A stretch of 64,000 nucleotides of DNA from contig NZ_BOMM01000028.1 in NCBI RefSeq assembly GCF_016862195.1, forward strand, positions 141,829 through 205,828. The letters are read 5' to 3'. How positions within the stretch are numbered: the first letter of the stretch is position 1; the number at the start of each line of letters is the position of its first letter. Of the stretch, positions 8,780 to 17,730 are shown piece by piece. The notes under the pieces were generated by a model. The model did no database searches. It saw only the letters and a list, made by a program, of their open reading frames with translations, and had not been told where the DNA came from. Source of the stretch: Paractinoplanes ferrugineus (GTDB taxonomy: Bacteria; Actinomycetota; Actinomycetes; Mycobacteriales; Micromonosporaceae). A program made the position numbers and the translations under genes.

Positions 8780-9251
8780 AGCGGAACTCGGCGGGCGGGC
8801 CGGCGGCGAACAGGCGGTCGCCCGCGCCGACCACGGCCGGGAAGGTGATCACCCGGTACTCGTCGACGAGGTCGGCCGCGGCCAGCGCCCGCACCACGCT
8901 CAGGCTGCCGATCACGACGATGTCGCGCCGTTCGCGCTCCGCCGTCACCCAGCCGGCGAGATCGCCCTCGACGGCGGCCGAGTTGGCCCACGCGGTCGTG
9001 TCGACGCCGGTCCGGGTGGCGACCCGCTTCGGCACGGTGTTCATCAGCCGGGCGTAATCGCTGTCCCGGCCCGGCCACAGTTTTGCGAACTGCTCCCAGG
9101 TGTGCCGCCCGTACAGCTGAACGCCCGTCGCCATCCGCTCCCCCAGCCGGAACTTGTCCTCGGTGACCGGCCCGGCGCCGAACGCCCAGCTGTTCGGGTC
9201 CGAGACCACGCCGTCGAGCGTGCTGAACTGGATGACAATGACGTCGCCCAT
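8709..9251 (-). CDS. Dihydrofolate reductase-like (RibD C-terminal) family protein
   Basis: A 180-residue protein of the RibD C-terminal/DfrA fold common in actinomycetes. It has the usual opening MGDVIVIQFSTLDGVVSDP, the QLYGRHTWE segment and the IVVIGSLSVVRAL strand-helix that contacts NADPH. Members reduce pteridine-like or other small substrates; the true substrate is usually unknown. ATG at 9251 has a strong GGAGAGGAG site, so the longer upstream frame is rejected. It is divergent from an ECF sigma factor gene (83 bp between starts), a common pairing that suggests sigma-dependent control. Its 3' end overlaps the convergent membrane-protein gene. Confidence 0.85.
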   Translation of the reverse strand: MGDVIVIQFSTLDGVVSDPNSWAFGAGPVTEDKFRLGERMATGVQLYGRHTWEQFAKLWPGRDSDYARLMNTVPKRVATRTGVDTTAWANSAAVEGDLAGWVTAERERRDIVVIGSLSVVRALAAADLVDEYRVITFPAVVGAGDRLFAAGPPAEFRFTVAEPVGTTVLTMFRRSVDRTP

Positions 9252-9334
9252 GGTGGGCTCCTCTCCACGTTGACTTCGCGGACACCTACCGCCGGCGGGC
9301 CGTGAACTCATCGGTGCGGGGCTAATCTTCTCCG

Positions 9335-10279
9335 GTGACCACTCCGGAGTGGGACGAGCGGCACGAGATCTACCGCGCCGACCTGCTCGCCCACTGCTAT
9401 CGCCTGCTCGGCTCGTTCGACGAGGCCGAGGACCTCGTGCAGGAGACGTTCCTGCGGGCCTGGCGGGCGGCCGACCGCTACGATCCGGCCCTGGCCTCGG
9501 TCCGCACGTGGCTGCACCGGATCGCGACGAACGTCTGCCTGACCGCGCTGCGCGGGCGGGCCCGCCGTCCGCTGCCCAGCGGCCTCGGCCCGGCCGGCGG
9601 CGATCCGGGGGCACCGCTGACGCCGAGCCTCGACATCCCGTGGCTCCAGCCGTTCCCGGACGCCCGCCTCGGCGATCCCGCCGCCACCGTCGAGCAGCGC
9701 GCCGGGCTGCGGCTGGCCCTGATCGCCGCCCTGCAGACGCTGCCCGCCCGGCAACGGGCCGCGCTCGTGCTCCGCGAGGTGCTTCAGCTGCCCGCCACCG
9801 AGGTGGCCTACGCCCTCGACAGCACGGTGGCCTCGGTGAACAGCAGCCTCCAGCGCGCCCGCGCGACCCTGCGCGAGAGCGGTCCGTCGGTCGAGGAGCT
9901 GCGCGAGCCGGCCGATCCGGGCGAGCGCGCGGTCGTCGAGCGTTACCTGGTGGCGTTCGAGGCGGCCGACATCGCGGGCCTGACCCGCCTGCTGGCCGAC
10001 GACGTGGCCCTGGAGATGCCGCCGGTCGACCTGTGGCTCGCCGGTCGCGCCCACTACCGCGAGTTCATCGAGCGGGTGTTCGCCATGCGTGGCGTCGGCT
10101 GGCGCCTGCTGCCGGTGCCGGCCAACGGGGGTCCGGCCCTGGCCGCCTACGCCCCCGGGATGCGGCCGCACTCGGTCCAGCTCTTCGAGGTGGCGGGCGG
10201 CCTGATCCGGCGTTGCGTGTCGTTCGTCGACCCGGCGCTGGTCGAGCGGTTCGAGGGCGCGAAGTCGTACCGCTCGTAG
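9335..10279 (+). CDS. ECF sigma factor with C-terminal SnoaL-like domain
   Basis: A 314-residue sigma-70 family factor. Region 2 is at about residues 10-75 (HCYRLLGSFDEAEDLVQETF, then LASVRTWLHRIATNVCL). Region 4 is at about 125-180 (LQTLPARQRAALVLREVLQL, then VAYALDSTVASVNSSLQRAR). A SnoaL/NTF2-like domain follows (about 195-310), as in the SigG/SigX5-type (TIGR02960) ECF groups where this domain modulates activity in place of a separate anti-sigma factor; none is visible nearby. GTG start at 9335. It is divergent from the RibD-type reductase, a likely target. It ends 15 bp before the convergent PBP-deacetylase gene. Confidence 0.88.
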   Translation: MTTPEWDERHEIYRADLLAHCYRLLGSFDEAEDLVQETFLRAWRAADRYDPALASVRTWLHRIATNVCLTALRGRARRPLPSGLGPAGGDPGAPLTPSLDIPWLQPFPDARLGDPAATVEQRAGLRLALIAALQTLPARQRAALVLREVLQLPATEVAYALDSTVASVNSSLQRARATLRESGPSVEELREPADPGERAVVERYLVAFEAADIAGLTRLLADDVALEMPPVDLWLAGRAHYREFIERVFAMRGVGWRLLPVPANGGPALAAYAPGMRPHSVQLFEVAGGLIRRCVSFVDPALVERFEGAKSYRS

Positions 10280-10294
10280 CTCGCCGCCGCCCTC

Positions 10295-13021
10295 CTACGC
10301 GCCGCCGGTGCCCGACGTCTCCCCCTTCCCGCTGGAGGGAGCGACGCCCGGGCCGGAGGGTTCGCCGGCGCCGGGGGACGGCGCCCCGGTGGAGCCCGAC
10401 GGGGTCGGCGTGGACTCCGGCGACGCCCCCGCCGACCCGGCCGGCGACGGCGTCGGGGAGCCCGCCGGCGAAGGCGGGACCGACGGCCCGGCCGCCGGTT
10501 TCGCCTTGCTGGTCGTCTCCGGGAAGTCGAAGGTCCAGCCCTCGGCGAGCAGCTGCGGGATCAGCTTCTCGAGGGCCTGGACGGTCTGCTTGCGCACCCC
10601 GCCGCCGTCGTGCACCAGTACCACCGCCCGCGGCGTGAGCTGCTGGTGGATCCGGGTCGCGATGGTGTCGGCGCCGGGCAGCATCCAGTCGTCCGGGTCG
10701 ACCACCCAGCCCAGCGGCGTGTGCCCGGCCAGCGCACCCACCTTCGCCGACGGGCCGAAGTCGCCGTACGGGGCGCGGTAGTAGGTGACCGTCGACCCCG
10801 GTGCGGCGGCCGCGATGGCGGTGTCGGTCTCGGCGATGTCGGCCCGGCTCCTCGCCTCCGACACGATGCCGAGGTCGTCGTGGTGCATCGAGTGGTTGCA
10901 CAGGCGGTGGCCGTCGGCGACGATCCGCCGCACCAGCTGCGGGTACCAGGTCACGTTCTCGCCGACCATGCAGAAGGTGGCCTTGACGTGGTATTTCGCC
11001 AGCAGGTCGAGGACCGCCGGGGTGTCGTCGGACGGGCCGTCGTCGAAGGTCAGCGCGAGCCGCTTGCCGGTGTGCTCGGTGTGCACCACCGGCTCGTACC
11101 CGGCGGCGGGGGCCTGCAGGCCGGCGGCCTTGTCCGGGTTCTTGCCGGTGTCGTGCGAGCGTCCGGCGTCGCCGGTGTCGACCCGTCCCACGTGGGCCGG
11201 CGCGGGCAACTTCCGGACCGGCTGCCCGGTCAGGGCCGACCGGGTGAAGCTCTGCCAGAGGTGGGCGGGCATGGTGTCGCCTTCGATGCGTACGCCATGG
11301 GCGTCGCGAAGCGGCCCGGGTTTCGCCTTGCCGATCCAGATGACGCTGGCCAGCTCGGGGGTGTAACCGGCCATCCACGCGTCCTGGTTCTCCGGGGTGT
11401 CGCGCCACTGCTGGGTGCCGGTCTTGCCGGCGGCCGGGCGGCCCGGGGTGAAGCCGTTCTCCGACACGACGCTCTGCAGCACCGTGGTGACGTCGGCGGC
11501 GATCCTCGGGTCGAGTGCGGTGGTGCCCCCGACGGCCACGGTCGCCCCGGTCACCGACTGCACGAAATGCCGCTCATGACGTACGCCTCCGGCCGCCAGC
11601 GTCGCATAGACCGTGGCCAGGTCGGACGGGGTGACCGGGTAGCGCCCGAGGGCGATGTCGCCCCGGGTGCGGCCGGGCGCCGGGTCGCCCTTGACGTCGA
11701 CCAGCGACCGCCGGCCGTCGTACTTGTCCGGCACCCCCAGACGGACCGCCATGTCCCGCACCCGATCGGCGCCGATCTCCGCGGTCACCGCGTAGAACGG
11801 GGTGTTCAGCGAGTCGACCATCGCCTGCTGCAGCGTGCAGTCGGCGCAGTGCAGGCCGTCGTGGTTGCGCAGCGGCACCCCGCGGTCCGGGAACAGCCGG
11901 GGCGAGCTGCCGTCCCAGCGCGAGCGGTAGGAGATCCCCTGGCGCAGCGCGGCGGCGAGCACTATCGGCTTGAACGTGGACGCGGCCGGGTGCAGCGCGT
12001 CGGCGTCGTCGAAGTAGCCGCTGCCGTGCTCCCCGCCGTAGTAGGCGCGTACCCCGCCGGTCGCCGGGTCGAGCGCGACGAGCGCCGCCTGCAACCCGGC
12101 CGGCTGGCCGCGCAGCTGCGCCGCCACGGTGGTCTCGGCGGCCCGCTGCGCGGTGGCGTCCAGGGTGGTGACCACCGTCAGGCCCGCGGTGTGCAGTTGC
12201 TGCGAGGTGATGCCCCGGCCGGACAGCTCCCGCTCGACCTGGTCGACGACGAGGCCGAGCGGGCCGCCGATCGGCGAGCCGGCCGGCTGCACCTTCGGGT
12301 AGGCCAGCCCGCGCCGGTCGGCCGCGGCGACGATCCAGTTCCAGCGGCGCCGGGCGGCGGTGGCGTCGTGCGCCGGGTCGAACCCCCACGGGTCCTTGAC
12401 GGCGGCGGCGATGACCGCGCTCTGGGCGAAGTCCAGCCGGTCCGGCGTGACTCCGAAGTAGGCGTTCGCGGCGGCCGCGATCCCGTACGCGCCGCGCCCG
12501 TAGTAGATCGTGTTCAGGTACCGCTCGAGGATGACGTCCTTGGTGTACTGGCGTTCCAGGTTCACCGCGAGGGCCAGCTCGTGCATCTTCCGGTCGACGG
12601 TCACCTCCCGGTCGAGGAACGCGTTGCGGACGTACTGCTGGGTGATCGTCGAAGCACCCTGGTGCTCGCCGGACGCGTCGGCCACGATCGCCCGCGCCAC
12701 CCCGCGCAGCGACACCCCGGCATGGTCGTAGAAGTCCCGGTCCTCGGCGGCCAGCACGGCCCGGCGAAGGTCCGGGGAGACCGCCGAGAGGGGTACGTCG
12801 CTGTGGTCGGTCGCGCCGAGGCGGGCCAGGATGGTGCGGCCGTCGCGGTAGTAGAGGACCGACGCCTGCGGCTGGCGGGCCGCCCCGGGCACCGGCACCG
12901 ATTCGACGTACGCCTCGGCGGCGCCGACCCCGGCACAGGACCAGAACGTCAGCAGGACCAGGACGGTGGCCGCCGCCCGGCGCCATCGGACGGTTCGCTT
13001 CTGCGGAATTTTCACCAGCAC
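10295..13021 (-). CDS. Class A penicillin-binding protein fused to NodB polysaccharide deacetylase
   Basis: A 908-residue single polypeptide with three catalytic units. An N-terminal signal anchor (about residues 14-35) precedes a GT51 transglycosylase (EDRDFYDHAG, GASTITQQY, RKMHELALAVNLERQYTKD). A transpeptidase follows, with STFK (Ser about 348), SLN and KTGT motifs intact. After a linker comes a NodB domain with TFDDGP (about 658-663), HSMHH, YYRAPYG, DPDDW and LVHDGG, all metal and catalytic positions present. A Pro/Ser/Gly-rich tail ends the protein. Expected roles are glycan polymerisation, cross-linking and N-deacetylation of wall sugars outside the membrane. GTG at 13021 is uncertain; a second GTG lies two codons on. 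No frameshift is visible, so the fusion looks real. Confidence 0.9.
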   Translation of the reverse strand: MLVKIPQKRTVRWRRAAATVLVLLTFWSCAGVGAAEAYVESVPVPGAARQPQASVLYYRDGRTILARLGATDHSDVPLSAVSPDLRRAVLAAEDRDFYDHAGVSLRGVARAIVADASGEHQGASTITQQYVRNAFLDREVTVDRKMHELALAVNLERQYTKDVILERYLNTIYYGRGAYGIAAAANAYFGVTPDRLDFAQSAVIAAAVKDPWGFDPAHDATAARRRWNWIVAAADRRGLAYPKVQPAGSPIGGPLGLVVDQVERELSGRGITSQQLHTAGLTVVTTLDATAQRAAETTVAAQLRGQPAGLQAALVALDPATGGVRAYYGGEHGSGYFDDADALHPAASTFKPIVLAAALRQGISYRSRWDGSSPRLFPDRGVPLRNHDGLHCADCTLQQAMVDSLNTPFYAVTAEIGADRVRDMAVRLGVPDKYDGRRSLVDVKGDPAPGRTRGDIALGRYPVTPSDLATVYATLAAGGVRHERHFVQSVTGATVAVGGTTALDPRIAADVTTVLQSVVSENGFTPGRPAAGKTGTQQWRDTPENQDAWMAGYTPELASVIWIGKAKPGPLRDAHGVRIEGDTMPAHLWQSFTRSALTGQPVRKLPAPAHVGRVDTGDAGRSHDTGKNPDKAAGLQAPAAGYEPVVHTEHTGKRLALTFDDGPSDDTPAVLDLLAKYHVKATFCMVGENVTWYPQLVRRIVADGHRLCNHSMHHDDLGIVSEARSRADIAETDTAIAAAAPGSTVTYYRAPYGDFGPSAKVGALAGHTPLGWVVDPDDWMLPGADTIATRIHQQLTPRAVVLVHDGGGVRKQTVQALEKLIPQLLAEGWTFDFPETTSKAKPAAGPSVPPSPAGSPTPSPAGSAGASPESTPTPSGSTGAPSPGAGEPSGPGVAPSSGKGETSGTGGA

Positions 13022-13058
13022 ACCCGGTTAGACGGGGCGGCGGCGTGGTTTGTGGACA

Positions 13059-13095
13059 GGTAATCTTGGGTAACCGGACGATCACTCTGATTACC
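13059..13095. promoter_or_regulatory. GGTAATC/GATTACC inverted repeat
   Basis: Arms GGTAATC (13059-13065) and GATTACC (13089-13095) lie 38 bp upstream of the PBP-deacetylase start and between divergent genes. The 23-bp spacer is long for one dimer; it could be a looping site or chance. Confidence 0.25.
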
Positions 13096-13123
13096 GGCAT
13101 GTTGACCAGCCGTTTCGGCGTGG

Positions 13124-13154
13124 TTGCGACCATCGACGATGACATATGTCGCAA
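13124..13154. promoter_or_regulatory. TTGCGAC/GTCGCAA inverted repeat, candidate operator
   Basis: Perfect 7-bp arms at 13124-13130 and 13148-13154 flank an inner CATCG-a-CGATG symmetry (13131-13141). The end overlaps the 10-bp palindrome GACATATGTC (13141-13150). The site ends 11 bp before the ATG at 13166 and would cover its promoter. It suits a dimeric repressor of the DinB-type gene, possibly also affecting the divergent PBP gene. The regulator is not encoded next to it. Confidence 0.45.
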
Positions 13155-13165
13155 ACTTAGGGGTT

Positions 13166-13939
13166 ATGACAACCCTTGCTGACCGTACGATCGCGGCCCT
13201 GCGCGCCGAGCACGACGCGCTGCCCGCCCTCTCCGCCGAGCAGTTGACCGGCCCGTCCGGCGCCGCCGACTGGACCGTCGCGCAGGTCTACTCCCACCTG
13301 GGCAGCGGCGCCGAGATCATGCTGGCCGGCCTGCGCGCCGGAACCGGCGAGGCGGCCGCGCCGGAACCCGGCTTCAACGAGAGCGTGTGGGACCGCTGGA
13401 ACGCGCTGAGCCCGCAGGACCAGGCAAGCGGCGCGATCGAGTCGGACGCCGCGCTGGTGGCCGCGTTCGAGGCCCTGACCCCGGAGCAACGCGACTCGGT
13501 CGAGATCACCGGGATCTTCCCGATGCCGCTGTCGCTGGAGGCGTTCGCGGCCCTGCGGCTCAGCGAGGTCACCCACCACAGCTGGGACATCCGCGTCGCC
13601 GCCGACCCCGCCGCCGGACTGCCGGCCGCCACCGCGGAGGTGCTCGCCGAGCACCTCGCCGGCGGGCTGAGCTTCTTCCTCGGCTTCATCACCAAGGCCG
13701 AGGCGATCAAGGAACCGGCCGTCGTCGCGATCAGCGGCACCCCGTACGCCGTCGTCCTCGGCGAGAAGAACAGCTTCACCGCCGACGCCGGCACCCCCAC
13801 CGCGACCTTCGAAGGCCCGCTCGAGGCCGCGCTGCGGCTGCTGGTGGGCCGCCTGGGTCCGGGCCACACCCCGGCCACCGTCGGGGTGACCGGCAACGTC
13901 ACCCTCGACGACCTGCGGGCGGTCTTCCCCGGCTTCTGA
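13166..13939 (+). CDS. DinB/maleylpyruvate isomerase (MDMPI) family protein
   Basis: A 257-residue cytoplasmic protein. The N-terminal four-helix DinB-like domain opens with TLADRTIAALRAEHDAL and has the mycothiol-dependent-family signature around GAADWTVAQVYSHLGSGAEI, including a potential metal-binding His. A second His-rich helix follows (LRLSEVTHHSWDIRVA) and a C-terminal MDMPI-C-like beta domain ends with GNVTLDDLRAVFPGF. Relatives use mycothiol as a thiol cofactor; the substrate here is unknown. ATG at 13166 is chosen by homology to family N-termini; no strong ribosome site precedes it, so the mRNA may be leaderless. A 21-bp hairpin follows the stop. Confidence 0.8.
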   Translation: MTTLADRTIAALRAEHDALPALSAEQLTGPSGAADWTVAQVYSHLGSGAEIMLAGLRAGTGEAAAPEPGFNESVWDRWNALSPQDQASGAIESDAALVAAFEALTPEQRDSVEITGIFPMPLSLEAFAALRLSEVTHHSWDIRVAADPAAGLPAATAEVLAEHLAGGLSFFLGFITKAEAIKEPAVVAISGTPYAVVLGEKNSFTADAGTPTATFEGPLEAALRLLVGRLGPGHTPATVGVTGNVTLDDLRAVFPGF

Positions 13940-13947
13940 TCGGCGAC

Positions 13948-13992
13948 CGTCCCCTTCGGCCGGCACCGATGCGGTGCCGGCCGAAGGGGACG
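13948..13992 (+). terminator. Perfect 21-bp stem with 3-nt loop
   Basis: Positions 13948-13968 and 13972-13992 are exact reverse complements around the loop ATG (13969-13971), starting 9 bp after the stop of the DinB-type gene. There is no T-tract, which is usual for actinomycete terminators. It separates that gene from the secreted protein gene at 14063. Confidence 0.8.
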
Positions 13993-14062
13993 AGAAATGT
14001 CGGCGGCCGATGTTAACCTCCTGGAGCTCGGCTCGGCAGAGTCGAGGAACGGGGGGAACACC

Positions 14063-17008
14063 ATGCCGCACAACAGATTTCGTCGTGTCCACAGTGTCTT
14101 GACCGCCCTCTCGCTGGGCGCCGCCTCGGCCGTCGGGCTCGCGCAGCCCGCCCAGGCGATGAACTACACGGCCGCCACCCTCAGCACGTGGACCGTCACC
14201 GACTCGGCCACGCCCACCACGCCCTCGGTCCAGCCGGCCGGCGACGTTCCGCTCGGCACCACGGTCGACGCCGCCGGCACCCGGCACACCAACCGTGCCT
14301 ACTTCACCTTCGACGTCTCGGCCTACCGGGGTCAGGCGGTCCACGTCGCCGGCCTGTGGACGAGCGAGGCCAAGGTCGCCGACTGTGCCACCGCCGCCCC
14401 GATCGAGGTCTGGCGCACCGGCAAGGTCACCGCCAAGTCGACCTGGCGCACGCCGCCGAAGGACCTGGAGCTCGTCGACCGGCGCACCCTGGGCAACGGG
14501 TCCACCTGCCCGGCGCACCTCGACGTCGACGTGGCCCGCTACGTCACCGAGGCGCTGGCGCGCAAGGAGAAGACGATAACCTTCGGCATACGCGTCTCGC
14601 CCGCCGCCGAGAGCGACCCACGGGCTGCCCGTACCCTGCAGCCGGCGCGCCTGAGCATGTCGACCAACCACGTGCCGACGGTGCGCGGCCCGCACCTGAA
14701 GAACCCGGACCGGCCCTGCGGCACGCTCACCGAGCACCCGACCGCCGGCGACCTCACCTACTTCACGGCCACCACGACCGACGCCGACCCGAACTCGTAC
14801 CCCGGCGCGACCTTCGAGCTGTGGCCGGTCGACCGGCCCGACCAGCGCACCCGGATCGGGACCGGCGGCGGCGCCGAACCGGTGGCCTCCACCTATCTGC
14901 GGTCCTTCGCCGACGGCACGGTCCTCGGCTGGAGCGTCCAGCCCGCCGACCACGACGACGTCGGCGCGTGGGCCAAGACGTGTTACCTGACCGTCGACAA
15001 CACCGCACCGGCCGCCGCGCCGCTGATCGTCCCGCGCAAATACACCGAGACGTCCTACCCGGGGGCCGGCGGCCCGGGCGTGGCCGGCGCGTTCATCCTC
15101 GACGCGCAGGGCGACCAGGACGTCGTCGGCTTCGAATACACCGAGCAGGGCCGGTCGATCCCGACCCGGGTCAAGGCCGGCCACCCGGGCGGCCACGCGA
15201 AGATCAGTGTGACTCCGCAGGCCTCCGGTCCCTTCCAGCTCAAGGTCCGGTCGCTCGACCGGGCCGGCAACGGCAGCCCCTGGCAGACCTACACGTTCTA
15301 CGTCCGGGACACCGCGCCCGCCCTCGAGGTCGACGTGACCGGAGTCGGCACGACGAGCACGATCACGCTGACCGCACCGGCGGCCGAGGTCACCTCGTTC
15401 GGCTACACCGTCGACGGCGGGGCCGAGACCCGGGTGCCGGCCGTCGCCGGCGTGGGCACCAGCCACATCGTGTTCACCAGCAAGGGCGTCAAGACCGTCG
15501 TCAGCCGCAGCTACGCCGGCACCAAGATGATCGGCTCGGGCTCCAGGACGTTCACCGTCGACGACGCCCCGAAGGTCACCTCACCCGAGTTCCTGTCCTC
15601 GCCCCAACCGCTGCTCGGCACCGAGGGCACGTTCGCCTTCGCCCCGCGCACCACCGGTGTCGTCGGCTATCTCTACCGGTTCGCCGACGAGACCGGCAGC
15701 GGTGCGGAGCAGCGGGTGGAGGCCGCCGCCGACGGCACGGCCACGCTGCGGTGGACCGCCGAGACACCCGGCTACCACGGCCTCACGGTCGTCTCGGTGA
15801 CCGCCGACGGCACCCGGTCGTCGGCCGACGTCGAGCAGTTCTGGGTCACCGACACCCGGCCGTACGTCTACTCCGAGGCCGGCACGTGCTGCCCGGTGCT
15901 CGACGCGGTGGGCCGCCCGCTGACCGTCTGGCTCAGCAGCGACCTGCCCGACGTCGACCACTTCGTCTACAGCTTCGACGGCGGCCCCGAGCAGACCAGC
16001 GACCAGGGCCAGTCGTTGAGCGTCACGGTCACGCCGACGCACGTCGGCAACAGCTCCTTCACGGCCCGTGCCGTCCGCGCCGACGGCACGAAGTCGCCGG
16101 CCACCACCATCGACATCTACATCACCAACGCGCCGCTGGTCACCACCAAGGGGCCATACGCGGATTACGCCGTGCTCGGCCGGGAGTCCACGCTCACCTT
16201 CAAGCCTGAGACGCCCGACGTGGTCGGCTACCGCTACTACTGGGGCTTCGAGCCGGAGACGGCCCGGACGGTCGACGCCGCCGCGAACGGTTCGGCCACG
16301 GTCACCTGGACGCCCACCGAGGAGGGCACCGACATCCTCAACGTGCGCGCGGTCTCCCGGGACGGCACCGAGTCCGACCTGCGCCAGATCTATGTCGAGA
16401 CCTACGACCCGGTGGTCGACTACACCGGCACCTGGACCGCCGGAACGCCCAGTGGCGGCATCGGGGTGGCCGGCCAACTCGGCTTCTTCGCCGACCGGGG
16501 CGGCATGCTCGACGCGACGGTGAAATACCTGTGGCACGTCGACGGCGGCCCGGTCCAGGAGACCACCCGCATCGAGGACACCCTGGTCACCTACACCCCG
16601 TACACCCCCGAGCGCAGCGGCGCGAACACCCTCTACGTGCAGCGCCAGTTCACCGACGGCGTGCTCTCGCCGGTCCGTCAGTTCCAGCTGATGGTCGGCA
16701 CCGAGCCGGCCGTGCGATCGGCCGAATACCCGAAGGGCCTGTGGTCGGGCGGCGCCGGCGTGCCCGGCACCTTCCACTTCAGCGGCGGGACCGCCGGGAT
16801 CGTCTCGTACGACTACCGGTTCGGTGACAACGTCACCGGCACCCTGGTCACGGGCACCGTGGCCGCCGACGCGACCGGCGCCGCCGACGTCGTCTTCACC
16901 CCGCCGCAGAACTACACCTGGTACACCGTCAACGTGACCGGCCGCCGGGCCGACGGAACGACGACCGCCACGTCGATCTCCTACAGCTTCGGCACCGCGG
17001 CGGGCTGA
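14063..17008 (+). CDS. Large secreted protein: DNRLRE-like domain plus repeated Ig-like domains
   Basis: A 981-residue exported protein. The signal peptide (LTALSLGAASAVGLA, cleavage near AQA) is followed by a beta-rich DNRLRE-like module (about residues 30-205; AYFTFDVSAYRGQAVHVAGL and ARYVTEALARKEKTITFGIR are typical). At least six repeated Ig/PKD-like units of about 90-100 residues follow, each with a YxYRF/FxYSFDGG-type central strand and a TVTWTPT/ATLRWTAE-like strand. No catalytic motif, LPXTG anchor or C-terminal membrane segment is visible, so it is probably released. It may be a structural or adhesion protein. ATG at 14063 has a GGGGGGAA site. It is flanked by hairpins at 13948 and 17016, so it is monocistronic. 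Confidence 0.8.
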   Translation: MPHNRFRRVHSVLTALSLGAASAVGLAQPAQAMNYTAATLSTWTVTDSATPTTPSVQPAGDVPLGTTVDAAGTRHTNRAYFTFDVSAYRGQAVHVAGLWTSEAKVADCATAAPIEVWRTGKVTAKSTWRTPPKDLELVDRRTLGNGSTCPAHLDVDVARYVTEALARKEKTITFGIRVSPAAESDPRAARTLQPARLSMSTNHVPTVRGPHLKNPDRPCGTLTEHPTAGDLTYFTATTTDADPNSYPGATFELWPVDRPDQRTRIGTGGGAEPVASTYLRSFADGTVLGWSVQPADHDDVGAWAKTCYLTVDNTAPAAAPLIVPRKYTETSYPGAGGPGVAGAFILDAQGDQDVVGFEYTEQGRSIPTRVKAGHPGGHAKISVTPQASGPFQLKVRSLDRAGNGSPWQTYTFYVRDTAPALEVDVTGVGTTSTITLTAPAAEVTSFGYTVDGGAETRVPAVAGVGTSHIVFTSKGVKTVVSRSYAGTKMIGSGSRTFTVDDAPKVTSPEFLSSPQPLLGTEGTFAFAPRTTGVVGYLYRFADETGSGAEQRVEAAADGTATLRWTAETPGYHGLTVVSVTADGTRSSADVEQFWVTDTRPYVYSEAGTCCPVLDAVGRPLTVWLSSDLPDVDHFVYSFDGGPEQTSDQGQSLSVTVTPTHVGNSSFTARAVRADGTKSPATTIDIYITNAPLVTTKGPYADYAVLGRESTLTFKPETPDVVGYRYYWGFEPETARTVDAAANGSATVTWTPTEEGTDILNVRAVSRDGTESDLRQIYVETYDPVVDYTGTWTAGTPSGGIGVAGQLGFFADRGGMLDATVKYLWHVDGGPVQETTRIEDTLVTYTPYTPERSGANTLYVQRQFTDGVLSPVRQFQLMVGTEPAVRSAEYPKGLWSGGAGVPGTFHFSGGTAGIVSYDYRFGDNVTGTLVTGTVAADATGAADVVFTPPQNYTWYTVNVTGRRADGTTTATSISYSFGTAAG

Positions 17009-17015
17009 CCGCCGA

Positions 17016-17050
17016 CCGCACCGGCCGGCACTTCACGCCGGCCGGTGCGG
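17016..17050 (+). terminator. 14-bp stem-loop terminator
   Basis: Arms 17016-17029 and 17037-17050 are perfect complements with loop ACTTCAC, starting 7 bp after the stop of the secreted Ig-like protein. It very likely ends that transcript before the ankyrin gene. Confidence 0.8.
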
Positions 17051-17084
17051 CTTAACCGCGGCCCCACGGGGCATCCTCTTGCGC

Positions 17085-17477
17085 GTGACCGACCTGGATG
17101 AAGAGACGATCGCGTACGCGCACCGGATGTTCGACCTGGCCCGCGCCGGCGACACCGACGAGCTGATCGCCAACGTAGCGGCCGGCCTGCCACCCAACCT
17201 GACGAACGACAGGGGCGACACCCTCCTGATCCTCGCCGCCTACCGCAACCATCCCGCCACCGTCGCCGCCCTCCTGGCCCACGGCGCCGACCCCGGCCGC
17301 GTCAACGACCGTGGCCAGTCCGCCCTGTCCGCCGCCGTCTTCCGCCAGAACCCGGACTCCGTCCGCTCCCTGCTGACCGCCGGCGCCGACCCGCACGGCG
17401 GCTCCCCCTCCGCCATCGCCACCGCCGAGTTCTTCAAACTCCCGGAGATGACCGCCCTCCTGACCGCCCCCTCCTGA
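17085..17477 (+). CDS. Short ankyrin-repeat protein
   Basis: A 130-residue cytoplasmic protein made almost wholly of ankyrin repeats. The repeat cores are NDRGDTLLILAAYRNHPATV and NDRGQSALSAAVFRQNPDSV, each followed by the second-helix/hairpin pattern LLAHGADP / LLTAGADP. The N-terminal helix TIAYAHRMFDLARAGD is the usual cap. I take the GTG at 17085; a TTG two codons earlier is possible. Ankyrin repeats bind proteins. In bacteria such short forms often neutralise or assist a partner, but no partner is adjacent: low-complexity DNA follows. Confidence 0.78.
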   Translation: MTDLDEETIAYAHRMFDLARAGDTDELIANVAAGLPPNLTNDRGDTLLILAAYRNHPATVAALLAHGADPGRVNDRGQSALSAAVFRQNPDSVRSLLTAGADPHGGSPSAIATAEFFKLPEMTALLTAPS

Positions 17478-17730
17478 CCGCCCCCGCTCCACTCCTCCCA
17501 GCCCCGCTCCACTCCTCCCGACCCCCGCCCGACTTCCCCCCCGCCCCTTTGCCGCCGACCGGCACCCTTTCCTGCCGCCGCCCGTCCGCTGCCCTTCCCC
17601 TGCCGCCACCCTGACCTTCTGCCACCGCCCCTGCCCCCTCCCCCTGCCGGTGCCTTCCTCCTGCCACCGCCCCTCCCCCTGCCGGTGCCTTCCCCCTGCC
17701 CCTGCCCCTGCCGCCGCCCCTGCCGCCGCC

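Noticed and set aside
13157..15466. 769-codon minus-strand open frame across two plus-strand genes
   Set aside because: It spans two well-supported genes and a terminator hairpin and has no recognisable motif.
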